Under the pieces are notes generated by a model, which saw nothing but the letters and a program-made list of their open reading frames with translations, made no database searches and had not been told where the DNA came from. The translations under genes were made by a program, and so were the position numbers. From positions 1 through 33,286 of the forward strand of contig NZ_JANQBD010000052.1 of NCBI RefSeq assembly GCF_024722015.1: a stretch of DNA of 33,286 nucleotides, in the 5' to 3' direction. Below are positions 24,069 through 32,794 of this stretch, piece after piece. Source of the DNA: Paenibacillus radicis (ex Xue et al. 2023) (GTDB lineage: Bacteria; Bacillota; Bacilli; Paenibacillales; NBRC-103111). Position 1 is the stretch's first letter, and the number at the start of each line of letters is the position of its first letter.

Positions 24069-25013
24069 ATGGAAAAAAGTATTTTGATTCATCCGTCTGG
24101 ACAGCTTGAGCGCACTGGCAGCAGTACGCGGAGCGGAATATGGTATGTGGCGCTCGGTGCCGCGCTCTGGGGGATTGATCCCCTGTTTCGTATTCTGCTG
24201 CTAAAGCATTTAACCTCTTCTCAGATCGTATTGTTCGAACATCTGCTGCTGCTTGTGTATGCAGTGCCGATTCTATGGCTGCACCGCAAGGAGTTACGAG
24301 GGTTGGCGATTCGTCATGTGCTTGCTCTGTTGTTTATTTCCTGGGGCGGTTCAGCAATTGCTACCATCATGTTTACCTCTGCATTTGCTTATGGGAACCC
24401 CAATGCAGTACTGCTGCTTCAGAAGCTGCAGCCTTTATTTGCAATAATTATGGCAAGGTTAATATTGAAAGAAAGGCTTCCGGCCTTATTTCCTTTACTG
24501 CTGCTAATGGCGCTTGGCGGTACCTACCTGCTTACATTCGGCTTCGCGGCTCCGGTCGGAAGTATGTCTGAATTTGCTGCGGCAAGCGGGCTGCTGTCTA
24601 TAGGGGCAGCTGCTTTATGGGGTGGATCAACCGTAATGGGGCGTGTATTGCTAAATAAAATGCAGTTCGAAACAGTCACGGCACTCAGGTTTACGTGCGC
24701 ACTTCCACTACTATTTGCAACAACCTGGTTGGAAGGCGATAAGCTGCAATTGCCAGTCGGTGCAACGGATTGGTTTGCTTTATCCGGCAATTTGCTCCTC
24801 CAAGCGGCTCTTCCCGGACTGCTTAGTTTACTGCTGTATTACCGTGGATTATCAGGGACCAAAGCGTCCTTTGCTACACTCGCCGAGCTATTGTTTCCTG
24901 CAGTAGGGGTATTAATTAATTGGCTTGTTTTTCAACAAACCGTGACGTTTGTGCAAATCATAGGTTTCCTGCTTATCTGGTTCATGCTGTTCAATCTGTC
25001 AAGGCAGCGCTGA
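24069..25013 (+). CDS. EamA/DMT-family transporter under FMN riboswitch control, candidate riboflavin transporter
   Basis: Membrane protein of 314 aa with ten predicted membrane segments in two EamA repeats (about residues 20-150 and 165-305). It is preceded by an FMN riboswitch and its terminator with no other gene between, so its expression is expected to fall when FMN is plentiful. EamA-family RibN proteins are known riboflavin importers in some proteobacteria. Together these make a flavin transport role likely, though not proven. The usual Firmicutes riboflavin importer is RibU, an unrelated ECF component. The ATG at 24069 has AGGAGG 9 nt upstream; the TTG at 24063 is too close to it. Other substrates or export cannot be excluded. 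Confidence 0.75.
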   Translation: MEKSILIHPSGQLERTGSSTRSGIWYVALGAALWGIDPLFRILLLKHLTSSQIVLFEHLLLLVYAVPILWLHRKELRGLAIRHVLALLFISWGGSAIATIMFTSAFAYGNPNAVLLLQKLQPLFAIIMARLILKERLPALFPLLLLMALGGTYLLTFGFAAPVGSMSEFAAASGLLSIGAAALWGGSTVMGRVLLNKMQFETVTALRFTCALPLLFATTWLEGDKLQLPVGATDWFALSGNLLLQAALPGLLSLLLYYRGLSGTKASFATLAELLFPAVGVLINWLVFQQTVTFVQIIGFLLIWFMLFNLSRQR

Positions 25014-25014
25014 T

Positions 25015-25086
25015 CTACAAGTTACAAGTTACAAGGCAAGATACAAGTTACAAGACAAGTTACAAATTACAAGTTACAGGTTAGAG
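25015..25086. repeat. GTTACAA heptamer array downstream of the EamA gene
   Basis: Units of GTTACAA and near variants (GATACAA, ATTACAA, GTTACAG, GTTAGAG) follow one another directly after the stop codon, interrupted by two 5-bp units (GGCAA, GACAA). About nine heptamers are present. Its unit differs from the GTTCGTG arrays in the mobile elements, but both are 7 bp and most units begin with GTT. Confidence 0.85.
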
Positions 25087-25183
25087 AAGCAAAAAGATTC
25101 CAAACTAAGAAGCATGTACAAATCCCGGGGGAATATTGCGGTGCTGCATGGCGATCGATCGTACCTCATGTGCAAAATATGTT

Positions 25184-25216
25184 GAAAGAGGCCGTGCTGC
25201 CGCACGGCCTCTTTTC
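25184..25216. terminator. Bidirectional terminator after gcvH
   Basis: GAAAGAGGCCGTGC pairs with GCACGGCCTCTTTTC around a 4-nt loop. It serves gcvH on the minus strand and could also stop transcripts from the EamA gene on the plus strand. Confidence 0.75.
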
Positions 25217-25237
25217 AATAGCTGCTTTTAAGAGCGG

Positions 25238-25636
25238 CTACTCCTGATCCTCTGTAAATTCCTTGTACTGCTCAGCGCTTAGCAGGTTTTCTAATGCTTC
25301 TTCCGCTGATTGTTCAATTTCGATCTCGACCATCCATCCGCCTTCATAAGGATCTTCATTCACCAGTTCAGGCTGATCGATCAGAGCGGAATTTACCTTG
25401 GTTACCGTTCCTTTTACTGGGGAGTACAGGTCGGATACTGTTTTTACAGATTCAATGCTTCCGAGACTGTCGGCTGCATTTACTTGTGCGCCAACCTCGG
25501 GGAGTTCAAGAAAAACAATATCTCCAAGCTGATGTTGTGCAAAATCGCTTATTCCGATCCGAATGGTACGATCTCCAATGACCTCTGCCCATTCATGTTC
25601 CTTGCTGTACAATAATTGATCCTTAACCTCTGACAT
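25238..25636 (-). CDS. gcvH: Glycine cleavage system H protein
   Basis: Lipoyl carrier of the glycine cleavage complex, 132 aa, normal length. The lipoylated lysine lies in the motif SIESVKTVSDLYSP (about residue 64). The protein shuttles the aminomethyl group from P protein to T protein and is reoxidised by dihydrolipoamide dehydrogenase, which is not in this window. The ATG at 25636 is 8 nt from GGTGAGG, better than the TTG two codons upstream. It is transcribed away from gcvT-gcvPA-gcvPB, so it does not share the glycine riboswitch. A TTGACA/TAATCT promoter lies 100 nt upstream on the minus strand. Confidence 0.93.
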   Translation of the reverse strand: MSEVKDQLLYSKEHEWAEVIGDRTIRIGISDFAQHQLGDIVFLELPEVGAQVNAADSLGSIESVKTVSDLYSPVKGTVTKVNSALIDQPELVNEDPYEGGWMVEIEIEQSAEEALENLLSAEQYKEFTEDQE

Positions 25637-25737
25637 AATCAATCCTCACCTTCAACATATTGTTGTTCTCCCTATAAAGCATTAACAGACAGAGTGGAAA
25701 TAAAACGGAACACATTGAGCAAAGTCCTATTCTCTGT

Positions 25738-25766
25738 AGATTAATCATCAATGCCTCCCATGTCAA
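25738..25766 (-). promoter_or_regulatory. Putative promoter of gcvH
   Basis: On the minus strand TTGACA (-35, 25761-25766) and TAATCT (-10, 25738-25743) are separated by 17 nt. Confidence 0.55.
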
Positions 25767-25805
25767 TATATGTAACAAAAAAATGTATATTATCGGAAAA
25801 TGATG

Positions 25806-25835
25806 TTGACAATGAGGCTAACGATAGAGTAATAA
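25806..25835 (+). promoter_or_regulatory. Putative promoter of the gcvT operon
   Basis: TTGACA (25806-25811) and TAATAA (25830-25835) with an 18-nt spacer, about 25 nt before the glycine riboswitch begins. It is divergent from the gcvH promoter, 40 bp away. Confidence 0.6.
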
Positions 25836-25861
25836 TGAGTATATAATGAAATAAGCGGATG

Positions 25862-26060
25862 AGGGCAAGGGGAGAGATTACCGCTTGACGGTAACGCCGA
25901 AGGAGTAAACCCGGAAGGGTGAATCTCTCAGGCAAAAGGACTTTTGCAGGACGCAGCTCTGGAGAGATCCCGGTGAAAGTTAAGGGGCGCCCAAGGTGAA
26001 ACTAATTTTTTTCCGGATTATAGGGGAAGCTTATTAGGTAACTCTCAGGTACAAGGGACA
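25862..26060 (+). ncRNA. Tandem glycine riboswitch
   Basis: The first aptamer shows GGGGAGAG, the ACGCCGAAGGAG core, GGGTGAATCTCTCAGGCA and AAAGGAC with GGACGC and CTGGAGAG. A second, less typical aptamer follows with GGGGCGCCCAAGGTGAAACT and AACTCTCAGGTACAAGGGACAG. The tandem layout directly upstream of gcvT is the classical one, in which glycine binding allows expression of the glycine cleavage genes. Confidence 0.93.
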
Positions 26061-26130
26061 GAGTGAGAAGCAGAACGGTCGTTCATGAACAATGGGCTTC
26101 TGCTTTTCACTCTGTCCTCTTTTGTTTTGT
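26056..26130 (+). terminator. Terminator of the glycine riboswitch expression platform
   Basis: GGACAGAGTGA (from 26056) pairs with TCACTCTGTCC (to 26117), with an inner GAAGCAG/CTGCTT extension, followed by a T-rich run. Its left arm overlaps the end of the second aptamer, which fits glycine-dependent antitermination. Confidence 0.8.
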
Positions 26131-26168
26131 CTAAAAATGAGCAAACAAACTAAAATTGAGGTGAGCTT

Positions 26169-27272
26169 ATGTCCGGATTGAAACGAACGCCGCTTTTTCC
26201 AATCTATAAACAGTATGGCGCACCAAGAGTAATCGATTTCGGGGGCTGGGAGCTGCCAGTGCAATTTTACGGTATTCAGAAGGAACACGAAGCCGTTCGC
26301 CAGCGCGCGGGCTTGTTTGATGTTTCCCATATGGGAGAAGTCATGGTAACAGGCCGGGATGCACTGACGTATTTACAAAACTTGACCGTCAACGATGTGT
26401 CGAAGCTTATGGACGGACAGGCGCAATATAGTCTGATGTGCTATGAGGATGGCGGAGTTGTGGATGATCTGCTAGTGTACCGACTGTCTCAGGAGCGGTT
26501 TATGCTAGTTATCAATGCTTCGAATATCGAGAAGGATGTAGAGTGGATGCAGCAGCAGCTAACCGGAGATGTCACCTTGGACAATATATCGGAGCAAACT
26601 GCATTGTTGGCGATTCAAGGTCCGGCTGCAGAGAAAATATTGGGCAAGCTAACATCTGCACCGTTAAAAGAGCTTAAAGGCTTTTCTTTCATTTCAGATA
26701 CGGTTGTTGGCGGGTTCAAAGCCTTGGTGTCGAGAACCGGATACACGGGAGAAGATGGATTTGAGCTCTATATTAATAGCAGTGATGCGCAGGCTCTATG
26801 GGAACAGATAATGGAAGCAGGCGAGGAGCAGGGCTTGATGGCTGCTGGACTTGGGGCGAGAGATACACTGCGGTTCGAAGCTAAGCTGCCGCTCTATGGA
26901 CAGGAGTTATCAGCAGGAATCAGCCCGCTTGAAGCATCACTCGGATTTTTTGTTAAGCTGGACAAAGGTGATTTTATAGGTCGGGCAGCCTTGGTTAAGC
27001 AAAAAGAAGAAGGTGTTCCCCGCAAGCTTGTAGGCATTGAAATGATAGACAGAGGAATCCCACGCAGCCATTATCCGGTTTATGCGGATGGCAAGCTGGT
27101 AGGTGAGGTAACAACCGGTACCCAGTCTCCGACTTTAAAGCAGAATCTGGGATTGGCATTGATAGATACCGAGTACAGTAAGCTTGGAACTGAAGTTTGG
27201 GTAGAAATTCGCGAGAAGCAGCTTAAGGCTGTTGTTGTGAAGGCGCCCTTTTATAAACGTGAAATGAGATAG
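26169..27272 (+). CDS. gcvT: Aminomethyltransferase, glycine cleavage T protein
   Basis: Cytosolic enzyme of 367 aa, typical length. It transfers the methylene group from the aminomethyl-lipoyl H protein to tetrahydrofolate, releasing ammonia. The family starts LKRTPLFPIY and FGGWELPVQFYGI are present, as are DVSHMGEV (about residues 50-57), RTGYTGEDGFE (about 191-201) and the C-terminal RGIPRSHYPVY. GAGGTG precedes the ATG. It is the first gene of the gcvT-gcvPA-gcvPB operon and lies about 40 nt after the riboswitch terminator. Confidence 0.95.
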   Translation: MSGLKRTPLFPIYKQYGAPRVIDFGGWELPVQFYGIQKEHEAVRQRAGLFDVSHMGEVMVTGRDALTYLQNLTVNDVSKLMDGQAQYSLMCYEDGGVVDDLLVYRLSQERFMLVINASNIEKDVEWMQQQLTGDVTLDNISEQTALLAIQGPAAEKILGKLTSAPLKELKGFSFISDTVVGGFKALVSRTGYTGEDGFELYINSSDAQALWEQIMEAGEEQGLMAAGLGARDTLRFEAKLPLYGQELSAGISPLEASLGFFVKLDKGDFIGRAALVKQKEEGVPRKLVGIEMIDRGIPRSHYPVYADGKLVGEVTTGTQSPTLKQNLGLALIDTEYSKLGTEVWVEIREKQLKAVVVKAPFYKREMR

Positions 27273-27321
27273 AAAGCGGAAGAGGAAATTCACATCATCA
27301 TAATTATTAGGAGTGGATCAG

Positions 27322-28683
27322 GTGAAGCACCGCTATATACCGATGACGGAGCAAGATCAAACGGATATGCTGCAAACTATAGGCATTGACTCTGTGGAAG
27401 ATTTATTCGTTGATATTCCTACAAAAGTACGTTTTCAAGGCAGGTTAGAAGTATCGGAGGCTCTGGATGAGCACGCGCTTTTAAAGCACATGAATCAATT
27501 GGCCGGTAAAAATGCGGATTTTGAACGCTATACAAGCTTTCTTGGAGCCGGCATTTACGATCATCATCTCCCGGTTGTTATCAATCATGTTATCTCTCGT
27601 TCCGAATTTTACACGGCCTACACGCCTTATCAGCCAGAGATTAGTCAAGGCGAGCTGCAGGCGATTTTCGAGTTTCAATCGTATATTTGTGAGCTGACTG
27701 GAATGGCTGTAGCGAATGCGAGTATGTACGATGGGGCAACTGCATTAGCGGAAGCGGGAGCTCTTGCTCATGGAGCTACGAAACGGAAACAGCTGCTCGT
27801 TTCCCGGGCGATTCATCCTGAAGCAAGGCAGGTAGTTGCTGCAACGGCCAAAGGGCTTGGACTGGAAATCGTTGAAGTCGGGACGAAGGATGGCGTAACC
27901 GATCTTGAAGAGCTTACCTCCCTTGTCTCGGTGGAGACAGCGGGCGTGCTTGTCCAGTCGCCGAATTTTTTCGGCTGCATTGAGGATCTGCGTGCAGTTG
28001 AGCCGTTGGCGCATGCTGCAGGGGCATTATTCATAGTAAGCGCGAATCCGCTTTCCTTGGGTTTGCTTGAAGCGCCAGGCAAGCTGGGCGCTGACATTGT
28101 CGTCGGCGATGCGCAGCCGTTCGGCATCCCGGCTTCGCTCGGCGGGCCGACCTGCGGCTTCTTCGCGGTATCTACAGCATGGATGCGCAGGATGCCCGGA
28201 CGCATCGTTGGGCAGACGGTCGATCGTGATGGCAAGCGCGGCTTTGTGCTGACATTGCAGGCCAGGGAGCAGCATATCCGCCGCGAGAAGGCTACGTCGA
28301 ATATTTGCTCCAACCAAGCCTTGCTCGCACTTTGCGCTTCCGTATACATTTCGACCATGGGCAAACAAGGGATTCAAGATGTGGCTGACTTGAATGTGCA
28401 AAAAGCCCATTACGCGGCTGATGTGTTAAGCCGCATCCCTGGGGTATCCATTCCTTATACGCAAACACCATTCTTCAATGAGTTTGTAATCAAGCTGTCC
28501 GATGCTGGAGCTGCGGGCATAAAACAAATCAATAGCAAGCTGCTGGAAGCAGGGTTTATTGGCGGCTATGACTTGGGCAACGATGATCCGGCACTTGAAG
28601 GCCATATGCTTGTTGCCGTCACTGAACGCAGAACCAAAGCGGAAATAGACGGATTTGCAAGACAACTGGAGGCTGCCATATGA
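27322..28683 (+). CDS. gcvPA: Glycine dehydrogenase (decarboxylating) subunit 1
   Basis: First subunit of the two-part P protein, 453 aa, as usual in Firmicutes. With subunit 2 it decarboxylates glycine and loads the aminomethyl group on GcvH. The family segments YTPYQPEISQGELQAIFEFQ, ASMYDGATALAEA and GGPTCGFFAVS are visible. The PLP lysine is not in this subunit. I chose GTG at 27322 because AGGAG lies 8 nt before it, while an earlier GTG at 27313 overlaps that site. It follows gcvT after 49 nt and overlaps gcvPB by 4 bp. Confidence 0.93.
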   Translation: MKHRYIPMTEQDQTDMLQTIGIDSVEDLFVDIPTKVRFQGRLEVSEALDEHALLKHMNQLAGKNADFERYTSFLGAGIYDHHLPVVINHVISRSEFYTAYTPYQPEISQGELQAIFEFQSYICELTGMAVANASMYDGATALAEAGALAHGATKRKQLLVSRAIHPEARQVVAATAKGLGLEIVEVGTKDGVTDLEELTSLVSVETAGVLVQSPNFFGCIEDLRAVEPLAHAAGALFIVSANPLSLGLLEAPGKLGADIVVGDAQPFGIPASLGGPTCGFFAVSTAWMRRMPGRIVGQTVDRDGKRGFVLTLQAREQHIRREKATSNICSNQALLALCASVYISTMGKQGIQDVADLNVQKAHYAADVLSRIPGVSIPYTQTPFFNEFVIKLSDAGAAGIKQINSKLLEAGFIGGYDLGNDDPALEGHMLVAVTERRTKAEIDGFARQLEAAI

Positions 28684-30185
28684 GTGATACCATATCTGTA
28701 CAACCGGGAACTGAATCAGATGTAGCTGTGAAGCATGATAAAGCACTCATTTTTGAAATGAGCAAACCAGGTCGTGTCGCCTATTCGTTGCCTGAATGCG
28801 ATGTTCCGCGTCAAGATACGGCCAAGCTTGTACCAGAAAACTTGCTGCGTGCTAAACCGGCTGAATTGCCGGAGGTGTACGAAGTAGACGTCATTCGCCA
28901 TTATACAGCGTTATCCCGTAGAAACTTCGGCATTGATAACGGCTTTTATCCGCTTGGTTCCTGCACGATGAAATACAATCCTAAGATTAATGAGGATGTA
29001 GCACGTTTTGCAGGCTTTGCGAAAATACATCCGTATCAGCCGGAGTCTTCCATTCAAGGTGCTATGGAGCTGCTGTACCAGCTGCAAAATGATATCGCAG
29101 CCATCACGGGTATGGATCAGGTTACACTACAACCAGCTGCCGGTGCTCATGGCGAATGGACCGGCTTGATGATGATCCGCGCTTACCACGAGAGCCGCGG
29201 CGATCACCGCACGAAGGTTATTGTTCCTGACTCCTCGCACGGGACGAATCCCGCGAGTGCGACAGTGGCTGGCCTTGACACAATTACCATTCCGTCTAAC
29301 GCCAAAGGCTTGGTCGATCTTGATGCTCTTCGTCAAGCGGTTGGTCCTGACACTGCTGCATTGATGCTGACAAACCCGAACACGCTTGGCTTGTTTGAAG
29401 AGCAGATTGTAGAAATTGCAGCGATTGTGCATGAGGCTGGCGGCTTGCTCTACTACGATGGTGCTAACTCTAATGCAATCATGGGCATTACCCGCCCGGG
29501 CGATATGGGCTTCGACGTCGTTCACTTGAACTTGCACAAAACGATGAGCACACCGCATGGCGGCGGCGGTCCTGGAGCAGGCCCTGTCGGGGTTAAGAAG
29601 CTGCTTGCTCCGTTTCTGCCAAAGCCTATCGTTGAACGTGCAGCGGATGGATCCTATTATTTCGATTACGACAAACCGCAATCAATTGGCCGAGTGAAAG
29701 CCTATTATGGTAACTTCGGCATCCTGGTTCGCGCATACACTTATATTCGTACTTACGGTCCCGAGGGTTTGCGTCGGGTTTCCGAATGCGCTGTGTTGAA
29801 TGCCAATTATATGCTGCGCAGGCTTGCTCCTTATTACGAAGCTCCATTCGATCGCGTCTGCAAGCATGAATTTGTAATTTCGGGCAAAGGGCTCAAGAAA
29901 TTCAACGTACGCACATTGGATGTAGCCAAACGGTTGCTAGACTTTGGCTATCACCCACCTACGATTTATTTCCCGTTAAATGTGGAAGAGTGCATTATGA
30001 TCGAGCCAACGGAAACCGAAAGCAAAGAAACACTGGATGCTTTCATTGATACGATGATTCAAATTGCCAAAGAAGCGGAAGACAATCCGGAGCTGCTCCA
30101 TAATGCTCCATACACAACTCCTGTCCGCCGTCTTGATGAAACCCAGGCAGCGCGCAAGCCTGTTCTGAACTGTACTTGCGGATAG
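28680..30185 (+). CDS. gcvPB: Glycine dehydrogenase (decarboxylating) subunit 2
   Basis: Second subunit of the P protein, 501 aa, slightly long for this subunit because of an acidic C-terminal tail and a short N-terminal extension. The PLP-binding lysine is in HLNLHKTMSTPHGGGGPGAG, the hallmark of the family. The glycine-rich stretch GGGGPGAGPVG follows. The ATG overlaps the gcvPA stop, with GGAGG 7 nt before it, so the two subunits are translationally coupled and should be made in equal amounts. It ends with CTCG and a strong terminator follows. Confidence 0.94.
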   Translation: MSDTISVQPGTESDVAVKHDKALIFEMSKPGRVAYSLPECDVPRQDTAKLVPENLLRAKPAELPEVYEVDVIRHYTALSRRNFGIDNGFYPLGSCTMKYNPKINEDVARFAGFAKIHPYQPESSIQGAMELLYQLQNDIAAITGMDQVTLQPAAGAHGEWTGLMMIRAYHESRGDHRTKVIVPDSSHGTNPASATVAGLDTITIPSNAKGLVDLDALRQAVGPDTAALMLTNPNTLGLFEEQIVEIAAIVHEAGGLLYYDGANSNAIMGITRPGDMGFDVVHLNLHKTMSTPHGGGGPGAGPVGVKKLLAPFLPKPIVERAADGSYYFDYDKPQSIGRVKAYYGNFGILVRAYTYIRTYGPEGLRRVSECAVLNANYMLRRLAPYYEAPFDRVCKHEFVISGKGLKKFNVRTLDVAKRLLDFGYHPPTIYFPLNVEECIMIEPTETESKETLDAFIDTMIQIAKEAEDNPELLHNAPYTTPVRRLDETQAARKPVLNCTCG

Positions 30186-30209
30186 CGCTATAAAAGAAGA
30201 CGGTGTACA

Positions 30210-30257
30210 AATAAGACCGCGGCAGCCAACTCGAAAAATTGGCTGCCGCGGTCTTAT
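30210..30257. terminator. Bidirectional terminator between gcvPB and the MFS gene
   Basis: A perfect long inverted repeat, AATAAGACCGCGGCAGCCAA paired with its complement around a 9-nt AT-rich loop. The AATAAG/CTTATT ends give short U-runs on both strands, so it serves both convergent genes. Confidence 0.85.
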
Positions 30258-30267
30258 TCGCCTTCCA

Positions 30268-31521
30268 TTATGTTGTAATGCTGACAGTCTTCGCCTTGCG
30301 ACGTACTAGGGTCCAATAGCATAAGACCGCACCGATCTCCGCTGATGCAATTACGATCCCCATTGGAACAGCAGTACCTTCTCCTCCCAAGCCTACGAGA
30401 GGTGCAACGATTCCGCCAAAGATGAAGGAAAGTACGCCTAGTAGCGCGGAGGCGCTTCCCGCGCCTTGCTTCTGATTTTGCATGGCCAGAGAAAAACCGG
30501 CTGTCGTAACAATCCCGACACTGGACACAACAAGAAACAAGCAAGGTAATACAGCAGCAAGTCCAGCGCCTGCAAGGATCATGATGAGCAGCATGATGCC
30601 GCCTAATAGAGCAATGAGTAGTCCGCTGACTAACAGCTTCATCTCTCCGATACGACTTACCAATCGACCGGCGGTTTGGCTGGCGATAATAATACCCAAA
30701 CCGTTAATAGCAAAGAACAGGCTGAACATTTGCGGAGTTGCTCCATAAATATTTTGTATGACGAAGGGAGATCCGGAAATATAAGCAAACATGGCGGCGA
30801 CTACAAGCCCTTGGGAGAGGGCGATGCCCATAAAACTTTTGTCACTGATGAGGCGGCGAAATGTAGAGAGTGTATTGCGAATTCCGCCTTGCAAACGCCG
30901 CTCAGCCGGCAAGGTTTCAGGCAATCCGAACATGACAATGACGAACATGAGTAAGCCGATTAAACCTAATACAATGAATACGACAGGCCAAGAGCTGAAG
31001 CGCAGCAGCTGCCCGCCGGCAACGGGAGCCAGGATCGGAGCCACACCATTGATCAGCATCAAAAGTGAGAAAAATTTAGTAAGTTCCGTACCGGCATATA
31101 AGTCCCTTACAACGGCTCTGGAGATAACAATTCCAGCTGATCCGGCCAAGCCCTGAATGAATCGGAGAATAATCAAAACCCAAATGGAAGTTGTAAAAGC
31201 ACATAGCAGCGATGCTGCTGTATACATCGCAAGTCCAATCAGCAGGGGAGTGCGGCGACCTCGTACATCGCTGAGCGGTCCCGCGAGCAGCTGCCCTAAC
31301 GAGAGTCCGAGCAAGCAGGCTGTCAGACTGAGCTGGGCGAGTGAGGCGCTTGTGTGCAAATCATTGCCAAGCAGAGGTAATGCGGGTAAATACATATCGA
31401 GAGAAAGCGGGCCGAATGCAGCTAATGAACCCAATATTAGCGCCATCCATAATCGTCGTGAGGGTGAAGGCTGCTGCAGCTGGTCCTCGTGTTTTTTAGA
31501 AGTAGTATTCATTTGTTGCAA
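30268..31521 (-). CDS. MFS multidrug efflux transporter, Bcr/CflA family
   Basis: Membrane protein of about 417 aa with twelve predicted membrane segments. The Bcr/CflA start LAAFGPLSLDMYLPALPLL (about residues 30-50 after the start) and MFS motif A, GPLSDVRGRRTPLL, are clear. The family exports drugs such as bicyclomycin, chloramphenicol or sulfonamides, and sometimes cysteine, using the proton gradient. The frame is open further upstream. I chose TTG at 31521 because AAGGAG is 6 nt before it; ATG at 31512 is the alternative. It is convergent with gcvPB and divergent from the lactonase gene, with no regulator nearby. The natural substrate is unknown. Confidence 0.85.
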   Translation of the reverse strand: MQQMNTTSKKHEDQLQQPSPSRRLWMALILGSLAAFGPLSLDMYLPALPLLGNDLHTSASLAQLSLTACLLGLSLGQLLAGPLSDVRGRRTPLLIGLAMYTAASLLCAFTTSIWVLIILRFIQGLAGSAGIVISRAVVRDLYAGTELTKFFSLLMLINGVAPILAPVAGGQLLRFSSWPVVFIVLGLIGLLMFVIVMFGLPETLPAERRLQGGIRNTLSTFRRLISDKSFMGIALSQGLVVAAMFAYISGSPFVIQNIYGATPQMFSLFFAINGLGIIIASQTAGRLVSRIGEMKLLVSGLLIALLGGIMLLIMILAGAGLAAVLPCLFLVVSSVGIVTTAGFSLAMQNQKQGAGSASALLGVLSFIFGGIVAPLVGLGGEGTAVPMGIVIASAEIGAVLCYWTLVRRKAKTVSITT

Positions 31522-31717
31522 ATCGTACTCCTTTCTTTTATGCAGTTCTTCGGTAGTTCTCAAACAAACATACGAATAAGCATCATGCTTGTCAATCCTT
31601 TCGACTGTTTCACCTATGAAAAGAATATGATATGGTTAGGATAATATGGTAAACGAACAAAATTTTTGCTTTTTACAAGGATGAAATCAGATTATTAAAA
31701 AAGGAGTGACGCGGCAA

Positions 31718-32794
31718 ATGAATCAAATGAATGAGAATGAGCTGTTAGTTTATGTAGGTTCTTACGCTCCATCGACATCGAAAGGGATTAATGTGTACCG
31801 TCTTAACACAGACAACGGTTCTTTAACCTTGGACCAAAGCTTGAGCGGAATCGAAAACCCATCCTTCCTAACTCTTAACCATAATCAAACTCGGTTATAT
31901 GCGGTTAGTGAAATCGGTAAAGCCGATGGTACGGTTACTTCCTATACGGTTGATCCTCATGGAAGGCTAGCCTTCCTAAACGAGCAGTCTTCTCTGGGAA
32001 AAGCCTCTTGCTATGTAACTGTGGATGAGGATTCCTCGTGCTTGGTGTTGGCTAATTATTCTAGTGGTAGTGTTGCTTTGTATCCGGTTAATAGCGATGG
32101 CAGCCTTGGTGAGGCGGCAGACAAAGTACAGCATGAAGGCAGCAGTATTCGTACGGATCGGCAGGAAACGGCACATCCCCATTCAGCGGTTATTGACCCC
32201 AGTGGCCGATACGTATTCGTTCCTGATCTAGGTCTCGATCAAATCAAAGTGTATCAATTAGACTATGAACAAACTCGATTGTTGCCTCATAATGAGGTGC
32301 TTGCTGAACCGGGAGCGGGTCCGAGGCATTTGGTGTTCCATCCTTCGATTTCGTTTGCGTATGTCATTAATGAATTGGATTGCACGATAACCGCATATTC
32401 TCATAATACTGAAGACGGTGCTCTCCATCATGTTCAAACCGTTCCTGCGCTGCCAAAAGATTTTACAGACTACAATATATGCGCTGATATTCATATCTCA
32501 CCATCAGGCAATTATTTGTATGGGTCTAATCGTGGGCATAACAGCATTGTTGTATATAAAATCGACAAGTCGACCGGGATGTTAACTTATGTGGAGCATA
32601 CGTCTACGCAGGGTCAGACCCCACGCAATTTCGCCATTACGCCGGATGGCCGCTTTTTGCTGGCAGCTAATCAGGATTCAGATTCGATTGTTACTTTTGC
32701 CATTGATCAGCAGTCAGGCCGATTGACAGAGACAGGACAGACTGTGACCGTAACAAAGCCGGTTTGTGTCAAGATAGCCAAGCGCCATAACTGA
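31718..32794 (+). CDS. Lactonase-family beta-propeller protein (YkgB/6-phosphogluconolactonase-like)
   Basis: Protein of 358 aa with the seven-bladed propeller typical of the Pgl/YkgB lactonase family. Family segments include VYVGSYAPSTSKGINVYRL (about residues 11-29), HPHSAVIDPSGRYVFVPDLG, GAGPRHLVFHP and GQTPRNFAITPDGRFLLAAN. Members hydrolyse 6-phosphogluconolactone in the oxidative pentose phosphate pathway, but many have other substrates, so the reaction is inferred. No signal peptide is visible. AAAGGAG lies 11 nt before the ATG at 31718. A GTG at 31706 overlaps that site and was not chosen. The gene is monocistronic. Confidence 0.82.
   Translation: MNQMNENELLVYVGSYAPSTSKGINVYRLNTDNGSLTLDQSLSGIENPSFLTLNHNQTRLYAVSEIGKADGTVTSYTVDPHGRLAFLNEQSSLGKASCYVTVDEDSSCLVLANYSSGSVALYPVNSDGSLGEAADKVQHEGSSIRTDRQETAHPHSAVIDPSGRYVFVPDLGLDQIKVYQLDYEQTRLLPHNEVLAEPGAGPRHLVFHPSISFAYVINELDCTITAYSHNTEDGALHHVQTVPALPKDFTDYNICADIHISPSGNYLYGSNRGHNSIVVYKIDKSTGMLTYVEHTSTQGQTPRNFAITPDGRFLLAANQDSDSIVTFAIDQQSGRLTETGQTVTVTKPVCVKIAKRHN

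Noticed and set aside
25015..25086. Possible CRISPR array
   Set aside because: The units are 7 bp with no spacers and no cas genes are near.
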